A DNA stretch of 37,941 nt. Origin: Methanomassiliicoccaceae archaeon UBA480 (lineage in GTDB: Archaea; Thermoplasmatota; Thermoplasmata; Methanomassiliicoccales; Methanomethylophilaceae). A program made the position numbers and the translations under genes. Below are positions 7,418 through 15,192 of the stretch, piece after piece. The number at the start of each line of letters is the position of its first letter. Positions within the stretch are counted from its first letter, which is position 1. The notes beneath the pieces were generated by a model. The model was not told where the DNA came from. It was given only the letters and a program-made list of their open reading frames with translations, and ran no database searches. The stretch covers positions 1 through 37,941 of the forward strand of contig DAXO01000023.1 in assembly GCA_002506425.1 (NCBI GenBank), in the 5' to 3' direction.

Positions 7418-8250
7418 ATGTCGGGGACCAGTACATACTCTTCGCGGCAGACGGCATCATGGAGTCCCTGGTGAAGACCGACCCCTATTATGCTGGATAC
7501 TTCGCGGTTCTCGTCAATGTCAACGACATAGCGGCCATGGGCGGCCGTGCGCTAGCCATGGTCGATGTCATGTCGATAGTCCACGGCAACGTCTGCCGCG
7601 AGATCATCAGAGGTATGCAGGATGGAATAACCAAATTCGGGGTCCCCATCGTGGGCGGACACGTCCATCCCGACTGCCATTACAATGCCATCGACATATC
7701 GATAGTCGGCAAGGTTCCGAAAGATGCTCTGCTCAGGAGCAGCACAGCCGTTCCCGGAGACGACATCGTCTTCGTCATCGATACGGACGGATTCTATCCT
7801 GAGCATCTGCAGTACGCCTTCGTCACCACGGTGCAGAAGTCTGATGAGATAGTCAGGGGCCAGATGGAGGCGGTCGCACGTGTTGCAGAGGAGCATCTGG
7901 CGCATTCCTGCAAGGACATGAGCAACCCCGGCAGCATAGGCACTCTCGGGATGATGCTCGAATGTTCGGAGGCAGGAGGGCTTGTGGATGTCACGCGCAT
8001 CCCTATCCCGGACGACGTCGATCCGATCAGATGGCATCTTACGTATCAGGGATGCGGATTCTGTTTCGCCTGTCCTCCCGAGTGCTCATCCAGGATCATC
8101 GAGATCTTCTCGGATGTCGGATGCGAGGGTGCCGTGGTCGGAAAGGTGGATGATTCCAAGAAGCTGAAGATTACCGACGGTGTCGATACAGAGGTCCTCT
8201 TCGATTTCGACAAGGAAATCATAACAGGATGCAGGCCTAAGGAAGAGTGA
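7270..8250 (+). CDS. AIR synthase-related protein, methanogenesis marker 2-like
   Basis: A 326-residue member of the PurM/ThiL/SelD/HypE superfamily of ATP-binding proteins. The N-terminal half has GEDAAAIDVGD and FAADGIM strands that bind Mg-ATP in relatives, then VNVNDIAAMGG and a GGHVHPD loop. The C-terminal half has the NPGSIGTLGMMLE motif. A Cys-rich CGFCFACPPEC segment near residue 265 is unusual for AIR synthase. This resembles the family catalogued as methanogenesis marker protein 2, found only in methanogens and relatives; its reaction is unknown. ATG 7270 follows an AGAGGAAAGG site; an in-frame ATG at 7246 is less likely. It lies inside the 3' end of the CorA frame. The stop abuts the 3' end of the convergent SRP RNA. 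Confidence 0.8.
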   Translation: MASINEIVNAIKSYPGVTRKHAIHKIVDLLPTKDFPQVVAANGEDAAAIDVGDQYILFAADGIMESLVKTDPYYAGYFAVLVNVNDIAAMGGRALAMVDVMSIVHGNVCREIIRGMQDGITKFGVPIVGGHVHPDCHYNAIDISIVGKVPKDALLRSSTAVPGDDIVFVIDTDGFYPEHLQYAFVTTVQKSDEIVRGQMEAVARVAEEHLAHSCKDMSNPGSIGTLGMMLECSEAGGLVDVTRIPIPDDVDPIRWHLTYQGCGFCFACPPECSSRIIEIFSDVGCEGAVVGKVDDSKKLKITDGVDTEVLFDFDKEIITGCRPKEE

Positions 8251-8251
8251 A

Positions 8252-8559
8252 GTGCCTGGCCACAGGAGTCGACCCTGCCTCTCGATGAAAGTGGACCACT
8301 TCGCTTCTCGACCCTGCGATCCCACAAACGTCAGTAGTTCGAGGTGAGGCTGCTCCCGTCAGGACCTGACCCGGTTTCCCCGATTGATGCGCCGACCACG
8401 ACCCTCCGGCCGCGTCCATCGCAAACTCCGACTCTACAGGACAAGATTTCATCGTCGCTCTATGGGCTTGCATCGTTCAGCGGGGCCTTCCCCTGCTGTC
8501 GCCCCCGCGTATTGACGATTTCGGGTGTAGGGCACGCCAAGCGCCCCGGCCAAGCCAGA
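8252..8559 (-). ncRNA. Signal recognition particle (7S) RNA
   Basis: The minus strand carries the SRP RNA core. The helix 8 region at about 8341-8385 reads ACCGGGTCAGG, TCCTGACGGG, AGCAGCC, matching the SRP54-binding hairpin. The universally conserved GTGGGATCGC of helix 5 lies just downstream. The ends pair as helix 1: GCTTGGCC (8555-8548) with GGCCAGGC (8261-8254), eight pairs with one G-U. Length is about 308 bases, normal for archaea. A TATA box at 8581-8590 puts the transcription start at about 8559. SRP RNA scaffolds SRP19 and SRP54 for membrane targeting. The apical loop of helix 8 appears to be UGAC rather than the common GGAA. The 3' end is within a few bases of the stop of the convergent gene. 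Exact ends are estimated from helix 1 and promoter spacing. Confidence 0.95.
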
Positions 8560-8580
8560 CGTCCCGTCATGGCCGACTTC

Positions 8581-8590
8581 TATAATAATA
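8581..8590 (-). promoter_or_regulatory. TATA box of the SRP RNA gene
   Basis: On the minus strand TATTATTATA is centred about 27 bases before the predicted 5' end of SRP RNA near 8559, the normal archaeal spacing. Confidence 0.65.
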
Positions 8591-8624
8591 CTTGTCCTAC
8601 CAATTTCCATCGCATACTCAGAAT

Positions 8625-8675
8625 CTATTATATACAGGTGGAGCATCATTGGATTAGCGTGCTATATGTTAGCAC
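8625..8675 (+). promoter_or_regulatory. Symporter promoter with palindrome
   Basis: CTATTATATA at 8625-8634 is a good TATA box with an expected transcription start near 8657. A perfect inverted repeat, GTGCTA at 8659-8664 and TAGCAC at 8670-8675 with a 5-base spacer, begins just at that start, where a repressor could block transcription. Its centre (CTATATG) could itself act as a second TATA box for a start near 8690, just before the small membrane gene. Confidence 0.45.
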
Positions 8676-8693
8676 TGAACACACGGTGAGAAA

Positions 8694-8822
8694 ATGGAGA
8701 TCCTTGGTCTATCCGATCCCTGGATTATAGGCGGCTATGCGTTGAGCATTATCAGTGTAATATTCTGCTGCGCATACGCCTATTTCAAAGGAATGAAGAA
8801 CGAAGGTGATGAAGATGAGTGA
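8694..8822 (+). CDS. Small single-span membrane protein, symporter accessory type
   Basis: A 42-residue peptide. It begins MEILGLSDPWIIGGY, has one membrane helix (about residues 11-31, with two adjacent Cys), then FKGMKNEGDEDE as a charged tail. A GGTGAG site lies about 3-8 bases before the ATG. The stop overlaps the symporter start by 8 bases, so translation is likely coupled. Tiny proteins with a GLxDPW start directly before sodium:solute symporters are known in archaea and bacteria as symporter small accessory proteins. The role, perhaps assembly or stability of the transporter, is inferred. Confidence 0.8.
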   Translation: MEILGLSDPWIIGGYALSIISVIFCCAYAYFKGMKNEGDEDE

Positions 8823-10464
8823 CGGCGTGGATCTGACAATCTTCGGCGCCATGCTCGTGGTATTCATCATCGTAACGCTCCTCCTCGGATGGTACGGCTA
8901 CAAGAACACCAAGGACAACCAGGAGTTCCTGTTGGGGAGAAGCAAAGCTGGACCGATAATCATCGCCCTCTCCTATGGTTCGACCTTCCTTTCGGCATCG
9001 GCGGTCATAGGATTCGGGGGACAGGCCGCGGTGCACGGCATGTCTCTTATGTGGCTGTGCTTCCTCAACCTTTTCGTCGGACTCATCGTGGCATTCCTCA
9101 TCTTCGGCGGTCCCACCAGAAGGAAGGGACGCATGCTGGGAGCATCGACTTTCGCTGATCTCCTAGGGAAGATATACGGTTCCAAAGGGATCAGGACGTT
9201 CACGGCGATTCTCATCATAGTGATGATGCCAATCTATGCTGCTGCAGTTCTCAAAGGAGGAGTGAACTCCCTGGCCACAATCACAGGGCTGAACGAGTAC
9301 TACGATCTGATCCTCGTTGCCCTTGCGATAATCGTGGCCGTATACGTCGTCTACGGCGGAATCATCGCAGTGATGTACAACGATGCGTTCCAGGCCGCTA
9401 TAATGTTCGCCGGAATGCTGGTGATCCTCGTGGTCACCTACTCCTACTTCGGGGGCATAGCCGAGGGGAACGGTGCATTGGCCAATCTATGGGATACCAA
9501 GTTCTCCGAGATGGGCCATATACCGGGCACATCCGACGGATTCAACGGCTGGACCAATTTCTCATCTTTCGGAACATCGGAATGGATGACAGTGGTCACT
9601 ACTTTCCTGCTCGGAGTTGGGATCGGTGCGCTGACCCAGCCCCAGCTCGCCGTGAGATTCATGTCTGCGAAGTCCGACAGGGATCTGAACAAGTCCCTTC
9701 TCATCGGATCTATATTCATGATCGTGATAGTCGGATCCGCCTACACGGTAGGGGCTCTCAGCAATGTCTACTTCTTCGACGAGCGCGGAATGATATCCTT
9801 CGAGTACATCAACAGCCTCGGGCTAGGAACCGATTTCATCATCCCGCAGTTCATACTGGAGATATTCAGGGGAGTGACGTTCGGGGATGTCTTCGTCTCC
9901 CTGTTCCTTCTGTCCCTCGTCTGTGCGGCCATCTCGACCATCAGTGCTCTCCTGCATACCATCGGTGCTGCAGGAGGATACGATCTGTACACCGTCTACA
10001 GGAACAGAAAGGGCACGATGGAGGGCGACTCCCAGAGCATCAATCTCAACAGAGCCTGCATTGTAGTAATAATGGTGCTGATGGTGGTCTACTGCTACCT
10101 GATGCCCAAGGATATAATCGCCAAGGCGACATCCATATTCATGGGAATGACTGCGGCTGCGCTTCTTCCAGCATACTTCCACGCACTCTATTCCAAGAGG
10201 CCGAACAGGAAAGCCGCCATCACGAGCATAACCGCAGGAACCGTATCGTACCTGTTCCTGGCGCTCTTCATCAATTCCGGGACCAGCATATTCCTGCCGA
10301 TATGCAGGTGGATCACAGGTGAGGCGGTGCTCTTCCCCGGCTCGTCGATAGCAAGCGTGGATGCACTCGTGATCGCTCTTCCCATATCCATAGTCGCCAT
10401 GGCAGCGGCACTTTGCCTGTTCAGAGATCAGGACGATATCGGAGACGATCGCTCCGCTGCTTGA
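8815..10464 (+). CDS. Sodium:solute symporter family transporter
   Basis: A 549-residue polytopic protein of the SSS family (LeuT fold). About 13 membrane helices can be drawn. The first is at 6-26, and the segment SYGSTFLSASAVIGFGGQAA (about 53-72) is the conserved Na+-binding broken helix. The GGIIAVMYNDAFQ motif (about 182-194) is the family signature. The substrate cannot be told; relatives carry acetate, proline, pantothenate or other small organic solutes with Na+. The start at 8815 is chosen over a GTG at 8806 and an ATG at 8809 because of the AAGGTGAT site 5 bases upstream. A likely terminator follows the TGA stop. Confidence 0.92.
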   Translation: MSDGVDLTIFGAMLVVFIIVTLLLGWYGYKNTKDNQEFLLGRSKAGPIIIALSYGSTFLSASAVIGFGGQAAVHGMSLMWLCFLNLFVGLIVAFLIFGGPTRRKGRMLGASTFADLLGKIYGSKGIRTFTAILIIVMMPIYAAAVLKGGVNSLATITGLNEYYDLILVALAIIVAVYVVYGGIIAVMYNDAFQAAIMFAGMLVILVVTYSYFGGIAEGNGALANLWDTKFSEMGHIPGTSDGFNGWTNFSSFGTSEWMTVVTTFLLGVGIGALTQPQLAVRFMSAKSDRDLNKSLLIGSIFMIVIVGSAYTVGALSNVYFFDERGMISFEYINSLGLGTDFIIPQFILEIFRGVTFGDVFVSLFLLSLVCAAISTISALLHTIGAAGGYDLYTVYRNRKGTMEGDSQSINLNRACIVVIMVLMVVYCYLMPKDIIAKATSIFMGMTAAALLPAYFHALYSKRPNRKAAITSITAGTVSYLFLALFINSGTSIFLPICRWITGEAVLFPGSSIASVDALVIALPISIVAMAAALCLFRDQDDIGDDRSAA

Positions 10465-10476
10465 TTCCCATTAAAC

Positions 10477-10532
10477 ATCCGGAACGAACGGATTCTCCCG
10501 CTCTTCCGGATTTATCTTCCTCTTTATTCTTC
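10477..10532 (+). terminator. Hairpin plus T-rich terminator after the symporter
   Basis: ATCCGGA at 10477-10483 pairs perfectly with TCCGGAT at 10505-10511 across a 21-base loop. A pyrimidine-rich tract with several T clusters follows to about 10532. Archaeal termination relies mainly on T tracts; the hairpin may add to it. Confidence 0.5.
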
Positions 10533-10786
10533 TAGGCATTCCGTTCAGCCGGTATGAAGGCTTGGTTATGTGGTGCAGATGTCGTACTCCATCACGGAAT
10601 TCTCTTAAAATCGTTCTTAAGTGACGAAGTGTTATTTATGAGAAGCATCATCCCGACCTTGAAGAAGATATCAGATGAACTAATATGTTCATCGAAGTAC
10701 TTAATTCGACATCAATATAAATATGGTGAAATATAATCAGGTTATAGTTTCACTATATGTGGATGTGAGCGATCGGGAGTGACATC
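10533..10786 (+). promoter_or_regulatory. AT-rich control region of the winged-helix gene
   Basis: This 254-base stretch is markedly richer in A and T than its surroundings. A TATA box AATATAAATA lies at 10714-10723, predicting a start near 10744. A perfect palindrome, TATAGT and ACTATA with 3-base spacer, covers 10743-10757, right at that start. A second inverted repeat GAAC-N6-GTTC lies at 10677-10690. Both are operator candidates, likely for the regulator encoded downstream. A 60-codon frame at 10554-10736 was judged spurious. Nothing else is seen. Confidence 0.5.
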
Positions 10787-11080
10787 ATGAAGGAGAAGGA
10801 CAACGTAGGTGTGGCGGCACTGGAGGAAAAGCATATGATTTCGATTCTGGTCTTCCTCGCAGTCAACGGACCCAGCAGGAAGATCGACATCTACGACGGA
10901 GTCTCCTCCAATCCCCGCATGCCTGATAAACTCAATCTCCTCGAGGATCTAGGGCTTCTGGACCAGGAGATGGATGCAGTATCGAGATCCACCATCGTAT
11001 CTCTCACACCCGAGGGCGTTCATGTCGCCAATATGCTCATATCCATCGATAAGACGATCAAGTCCTCAGCCAGAGCTTAA
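10787..11080 (+). CDS. Winged-helix transcriptional regulator
   Basis: A 97-residue protein. After a charged start, EKHMISILVFLAVNGPSRKIDIYDGVS reads as helix 1 and helix 2 of a winged helix. Recognition-helix and wing segments follow, with LNLLEDLGLLDQ and STIVSLTPEGVHVANML as in MarR/PadR-like archaeal regulators. There is no ligand domain or Cys pair. A GGGAGTG site precedes the ATG. Palindromes in its own leader suggest self-control. The ABC ATPase follows after 24 bases and may be co-transcribed. The regulon is unknown. Confidence 0.75.
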   Translation: MKEKDNVGVAALEEKHMISILVFLAVNGPSRKIDIYDGVSSNPRMPDKLNLLEDLGLLDQEMDAVSRSTIVSLTPEGVHVANMLISIDKTIKSSARA

Positions 11081-11104
11081 GTAGAGTCTGGCCATTGCGA
11101 GATT

Positions 11105-11899
11105 ATGGACAAGGCTCTGGAGCTCAGAAACGTCTCCATCGTGAGAAATGGGAACTACATTCTCAAATCGATAGATCTCGATATATTCAAAGGGGAGAAT
11201 GTGGCGGTCATAGGGCCCAACGGCTCTGGAAAGACCACTCTGATAAAGCTCCTGAGAGGGGATATCCGCCCCTATTACGATGAGGAGAATCCCGCTCTGT
11301 TCCGCATATTCGGTCTTGAACGCTGGAATCTGTTCGATATCAGAGGCCGGATGGGCGTGGTATCTATGGATCTCCAGTCCATGTTCCGTCCAGACACAAC
11401 TGTCCGCGAAGTCATTTGCTCAGGATTCTTCAACAGCCTCGATGTTTTCAGGAATCAGAAGATAACTCCCGAGATCGAGGATGCGGCCAAAGCCAGCGCG
11501 GTCTCCATGGGCATCGACGACATCTACGACCGCGAGATCGAGAATCTGTCTCTCGGAGAGATGAGGAGGGCTTTGATCGCGAGGGCACTAGTGACCAATC
11601 CCGACCTACTCGTCCTCGACGAGCCCATGACCGGTCTCGACATCGTCATGAAATCCAAGTTCCGTTCGATGTTCGATATCCTTATCGAGGCGGGAGTGAG
11701 CATCGTCATGATCACACACGAGTTGACGGATATCCCCGAGTCGGTGAAGCGCATCGTGATGGTCAAGGACGGGACCATATTCGCCGACGGTCCGAAGACC
11801 GAACTCCTCAATGATGACAAGGTCTCCGAGCTCTTCGATGCCGACATCGTCGTAGAGGAGAACGGAGGCATCTACCGGATGCATCTGAGGTCGGAATGA
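11105..11899 (+). CDS. ABC transporter-type ATPase (orphan, ModF/YlmA-like)
   Basis: A 264-residue single ABC nucleotide-binding domain: Walker A GPNGSGKTT at 37-45, signature LSLGE at 148-152, Walker B LLVLDEP about 20 residues later, D-loop GLD and switch histidine in MITHELTDIP. The GLERWNLFDIRGRMGVVS segment resembles the COG1119 group (ModF/PhrA/YlmA). No permease or binding protein is nearby, so it may serve a transporter encoded elsewhere or have a non-transport role. It follows the winged-helix gene after 24 bases and overlaps the zinc-ribbon gene through ATGA. Confidence 0.88.
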   Translation: MDKALELRNVSIVRNGNYILKSIDLDIFKGENVAVIGPNGSGKTTLIKLLRGDIRPYYDEENPALFRIFGLERWNLFDIRGRMGVVSMDLQSMFRPDTTVREVICSGFFNSLDVFRNQKITPEIEDAAKASAVSMGIDDIYDREIENLSLGEMRRALIARALVTNPDLLVLDEPMTGLDIVMKSKFRSMFDILIEAGVSIVMITHELTDIPESVKRIVMVKDGTIFADGPKTELLNDDKVSELFDADIVVEENGGIYRMHLRSE

Positions 11900-12378
11900 T
11901 GAGGTGCATCTGCGGGGAATGCGGCCGGGAGATACCGGACGGTATGGACTTCTGCCCATACTGCGGATGCCTCAGGAGCAAAGCCTGCTGCTTCGACGAT
12001 TCCGGACGCATGTATGCGACATGTCCGGAATGCGGACATTCCGTCGGTCCAAACGATCAGTTCTGCGGCAGCTGCGGGGCGCATCTCGACCACGGAGCTA
12101 CACCGGTCAGAATGATCCCCCGGATGAAGAAGAACGGCAATCTTGCGATAATGCTAGCACTGCTGCCCGGATTCTTCAACATATTCGGATTGGGTCATCT
12201 GGTGATGAAGCAGTACTCCCGCGGGCTCATGTTCCTGGGGATCTCCCTGGTCCTCTGGTATCTCAACGGATGGAGCTTCACCAACACCAGCCTCCTACTA
12301 ACCGTTCTCGACATCTGTGTGTTCTTCTATCAGTGCATGGATCTTTTCCGCTATGTCTATACGGTGGGGGGCGACTGA
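11896..12378 (+). CDS. Zinc-ribbon membrane protein
   Basis: A 160-residue protein with two zinc ribbons. The first has paired CxxC sites CGECG and CPYCG (residues 5-25). The second has CPECG and CGSCG (about 45-65). Two or three membrane helices follow from about residue 82 (LAIMLALLPGFFNIFGLGHL; MFLGISLVLWYL; LLLTVLDICVFFYQ). This ribbon-plus-helices layout is widespread in archaea and lacks a known function. The ATG ATG start overlaps the ABC stop, and its own TGA overlaps the RfcL start, making a tight unit. A similar but distinct protein is encoded near 28.8 kb on the other strand. Confidence 0.8.
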   Translation: MMRCICGECGREIPDGMDFCPYCGCLRSKACCFDDSGRMYATCPECGHSVGPNDQFCGSCGAHLDHGATPVRMIPRMKKNGNLAIMLALLPGFFNIFGLGHLVMKQYSRGLMFLGISLVLWYLNGWSFTNTSLLLTVLDICVFFYQCMDLFRYVYTVGGD

Positions 12379-13835
12379 TGGATTGGACCGAGAAGTACCG
12401 GCCGCAGATGCTCGACGGCATCATAGGGAATCCGTCCGCAGTAAACGCTCTGAGAGCCTGGGCTAAAGCATGGGAGTCCGGTGTACCGGAATATCGTGCT
12501 GTTGTCCTGATGGGCCCTCCCGGGGTCGGTAAGACGACTTCAGCCGAAGCTCTCGCCAAGGAGATGGGCTGGGGGATAGTCGAGATGAACGCCTCCGACC
12601 AGAGGAAGGGTTCGGCCATCGAGGATATAGCCGTCCGCGGTTCGAGATTCAACACGTTCGATTCAGACGGGAGGTACTTGGATACCGCTTCCGGAGGAAG
12701 GAAGCTCATCGTTCTGGATGAGGCCGATAATTTCTTCGGCAACAACGATCGCGGAGCGATACCTGCAGTCAACGAGCTGATCTCCACTACGAAACAGCCC
12801 GTCATACTCATAGTCAATGACTTCTACGGACTCAGCAGGAAGAGCAGCTCCATCAAGACAAAGACTCTGCAGATAACGTTCAAGCGTCCTCAGGCTTCCG
12901 TGATGGCCAAGGCCCTGTACAAGATAGCGGATAGCGAGGGAGTCGAGGTCGATCCCAAGGCCATGCAGGTCATAGTGGAGAATGCCGCCGGAGATATGCG
13001 CGCGGCGATAAGGAACCTCGAGTCCGTAGCGCTCGGTGAGGATTCCGTTACGCTGGAGATGTCGGAGGACATCTCAGCCCGTGATTCCCGTACGGATCTG
13101 TTCGGGATGCTATCTGCTATTTTCAGACACAAGGATCCTTCTGCGGCAAGACGCGCAGTTTCCGAGGTCGATGAGGATCCGGGAACCAAGTTGCTATGGA
13201 TCGACGAGAATCTTCCTACCGAGTGCCTGGACTCAGGCGATATGGTGCGCGGATTCGATAAGATCTCCCGCTCGGCCATATTCCTGGGCAGGGCGGGCGG
13301 CACTCAATACTACGGATTCTGGTCGTATGCATCGGACTACATGTCCTTCGCCCTGGTTTCATCCCGCATGTCAGACAGGTTCGGACGGGAAAGGATGAGA
13401 TTTCCGTCATATATGACGAAGATGTCTCGCAGCAGGGCCGTCAGGGGAACCAAATCATCCTTGGAGATGAAGATAGCCGTGTTCCTCCATTGCACGCAGG
13501 CAAGGGCTGACGAGGATATCATACCGTATCTTTCGGTCATAATGGCTCAGAATCCCTCCATGCGCGCTTCCATAGCAGCGGATCTCCATCTGGATGAGAA
13601 CGAGCTGGGATTCCTTCTGGGAAAGAAGGCGGATTCCAAGGAGGTCAAGGCGACTCTTGCAGAGGTCGCCCGTATGGCCGAGGAGAAGGCCATAGCGCGT
13701 AGCATAGTTTCCGAGCCACCTGCGGCTAAACAGCTTGTTGCTGATACTCCGGTTGCGGAGGAGATTGCGGAGAAGCCCAAGGATGAACCTCCTGCAAAGC
13801 CCGTCAAGGTTCAGCGCAGTCTGTTTGATTTTTAA
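12378..13835 (+). CDS. rfcL: Replication factor C large subunit
   Basis: A 485-residue AAA+ clamp-loader subunit that opens PCNA at primer ends with the small subunit RfcS (not in this window). Landmarks: WTEKYRP at the N-terminus (RFC box II), Walker A GPPGVGKT at 46-53, Walker B DEAD at 114-117, and a long helical collar domain. The C-terminal tail is Pro/Lys/Glu-rich and ends in QRSLFDF, a PCNA-interacting (PIP) motif. The same frame is open upstream into the zinc-ribbon gene, but WTEKYRP defines the start at 12378, joined to the previous stop as TGATG. The stop is TAA. Confidence 0.96.
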   Translation: MDWTEKYRPQMLDGIIGNPSAVNALRAWAKAWESGVPEYRAVVLMGPPGVGKTTSAEALAKEMGWGIVEMNASDQRKGSAIEDIAVRGSRFNTFDSDGRYLDTASGGRKLIVLDEADNFFGNNDRGAIPAVNELISTTKQPVILIVNDFYGLSRKSSSIKTKTLQITFKRPQASVMAKALYKIADSEGVEVDPKAMQVIVENAAGDMRAAIRNLESVALGEDSVTLEMSEDISARDSRTDLFGMLSAIFRHKDPSAARRAVSEVDEDPGTKLLWIDENLPTECLDSGDMVRGFDKISRSAIFLGRAGGTQYYGFWSYASDYMSFALVSSRMSDRFGRERMRFPSYMTKMSRSRAVRGTKSSLEMKIAVFLHCTQARADEDIIPYLSVIMAQNPSMRASIAADLHLDENELGFLLGKKADSKEVKATLAEVARMAEEKAIARSIVSEPPAAKQLVADTPVAEEIAEKPKDEPPAKPVKVQRSLFDF

Positions 13836-13896
13836 CATCATGAAAGATTTAGACATCATGAAGGGTGTTACTGAGCACGCTCTTTAAGGAGAATAC

Positions 13897-14850
13897 ATGG
13901 ACGAAGGATATCGCGATCTGCTGATCAAGCAGCAATACAGGCTCTGCGGCGACCATTCCGCAGTAAAGTTATGCCATTGGATGAAAGAGAGCATGCTCAG
14001 GGAAAGGCATTGCTACAAGCAGGACTTCTACGGCATACAGTCCCATCGCTGCCTGCAGATGACGCCTGCCATCAACGAGTGCAGCCACAGGTGCACTTTC
14101 TGCTGGCGTGTTCAGGAGCACGACTTCGAGGTCGACGAATGGATCGAGCCGAAGGAGATGCTAGACAGCCTCATAGCCCAGCAGAGGAAGTTGGTCTCCG
14201 GATTCAAAGGGGATCCCCGTTGCGATATGAAGATGTTCGAGGAGGCCTGCAATCCTAATCAGGTAGCCATATCTCTTGCAGGGGAGCCGATAACCTATCC
14301 CTATCTGTCCGAATTCCTGAAGGAATGCCATTCCCGCGGCATGACCACATTCATGGTCACAAACGGAACTTATCCGGAACGTCTGGAGCAGCTGGATGTT
14401 CTTCCGATGCAGCTGTATGTCACCGTCGCCGCTCCGAATCCCCAGATCTACAAGAGGGTGTGCAGGCCCAAGATATCTGACGGCTGGGAGAGAATAATGC
14501 GTACGTTGGAACTTCTCCCTTCTTTGGATACGAGGACGGTCATCAGGCATACTTTGGTCAAGAACGAGAACTTCGGTTGGCTCGATGAATATGCGGCACT
14601 GGACCGCGTCGCCGATCCGGATCTCATCGAACCGAAGGGCTATGTCTTCGTCGGAGGATCCCGTATGAGACTATCCATGGATTGCATGCCATCCTTTGCT
14701 GAGATCAGGGATTTCTCCATAAGATTGGGCGAGAAGGTAGGTATGTCGCTGATAAACGAGCGCGCCGATAGCCGTGTAGTGCTTCTAGGACAGCCAGGTA
14801 TGGAGACGGATGTGCGCAAGCTCCACGGCCTTAACCGATTCCATCTGTGA
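13897..14850 (+). CDS. taw1: 4-demethylwyosine synthase, radical SAM tRNA-modifying enzyme
   Basis: A 317-residue archaeal TYW1 homologue, lacking the flavodoxin domain of the eukaryotic enzyme. It condenses pyruvate carbon with N1-methylguanosine 37 of tRNA-Phe to form the tricyclic wyosine base. The radical SAM motif CX3CX2C is at Cys62, Cys66 and Cys69. Family-typical segments include the TPAINECSHRCTFCWR stretch around the cluster, ISLAGEPITYP near residue 127 and MVTNGTYPE near 150. Conserved Cys before the motif (LCGDHS, LRERHCYKQDFYG, SHRC) may hold the second cluster. AAGGAGA at 13886-13892 sets the start. The 61-base gap to rfcL holds two 9-base direct repeats. Confidence 0.94.
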   Translation: MDEGYRDLLIKQQYRLCGDHSAVKLCHWMKESMLRERHCYKQDFYGIQSHRCLQMTPAINECSHRCTFCWRVQEHDFEVDEWIEPKEMLDSLIAQQRKLVSGFKGDPRCDMKMFEEACNPNQVAISLAGEPITYPYLSEFLKECHSRGMTTFMVTNGTYPERLEQLDVLPMQLYVTVAAPNPQIYKRVCRPKISDGWERIMRTLELLPSLDTRTVIRHTLVKNENFGWLDEYAALDRVADPDLIEPKGYVFVGGSRMRLSMDCMPSFAEIRDFSIRLGEKVGMSLINERADSRVVLLGQPGMETDVRKLHGLNRFHL

Positions 14851-14879
14851 ACGATTGAGAAGATGTAAGGGTGTTTCCC

Positions 14880-14900
14880 GGCCGCCCCTTCGGGACGGCC
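14880..14900. terminator. Hairpin between convergent genes
   Basis: GGCCG at 14880-14884 pairs with CGGCC at 14896-14900, with an inner CCC/GGG stem around a TTCG-like loop. It lies between the convergent taw1 and DUF1294 genes. No T tract follows on either strand, so the role in termination is uncertain. Confidence 0.3.
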
Positions 14901-14908
14901 GACAGGTC

Positions 14909-15187
14909 TCAGAGCATTCCACGTCCGAACATGTAGGCGAGCAACGCTACATGCAATACGAGGAATACGTAGACCAGCTTGAACTTCGCCTTGCACGTCT
15001 TGTGGTGGGCGGCTTTCATTCCGAGAACCGCCCCCCACGGGCCTAGCAGGGCGCCGATTAGGAGTGTGGACTCCTTCGTGCGCCATTTATCTGCCTTGGC
15101 CTTGTGCTTGTCCCAGACGTACATTCCGAAGACGACGGCATTGATCACGATGTAGATCAGGAGCCAGAGGCTTACCGAGATCTGCAT
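14909..15187 (-). CDS. DUF1294 family membrane protein
   Basis: A 92-residue protein. A first membrane helix (about 5-23) is followed by the DUF1294 pattern: YVWDKHKAKADKWRTKESTLL, then GPWGAVLGMKAAHHKT, then a final helix (about 72-88). The function is unknown. The family is common in bacteria and scattered in archaea. The start at ATG 15187 leaves a normal N-terminus; an upstream extension rich in Arg was rejected. The flavodoxin gene ends 5 bases upstream, so this is likely the last gene of the flavoprotein operon. Confidence 0.85.
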   Translation of the reverse strand: MQISVSLWLLIYIVINAVVFGMYVWDKHKAKADKWRTKESTLLIGALLGPWGAVLGMKAAHHKTCKAKFKLVYVFLVLHVALLAYMFGRGML

Positions 15188-15192
15188 CCGGA

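Noticed and set aside
8344..8730. Reading frames across the SRP RNA gene
   Set aside because: The region is explained by SRP RNA, with helix 8, helix 5 and helix 1 all present.
10554..10736. A 60-codon plus-strand frame in the gap before the winged-helix gene
   Set aside because: No ribosome-binding site, no recognisable domain, and it runs through the promoter elements and an inverted repeat.
11904..12377. An N-terminal extension of RfcL through the zinc-ribbon gene
   Set aside because: The WTEKYRP start of the clamp loader family begins at 12378; the extension is out-of-frame reading of the zinc-ribbon gene.
13836..13862. Two CATCATGAA direct repeats in the gap before taw1
   Set aside because: Only two 9-base copies are present and the spacing gives no clear link to a promoter; probably chance or codon-like sequence.
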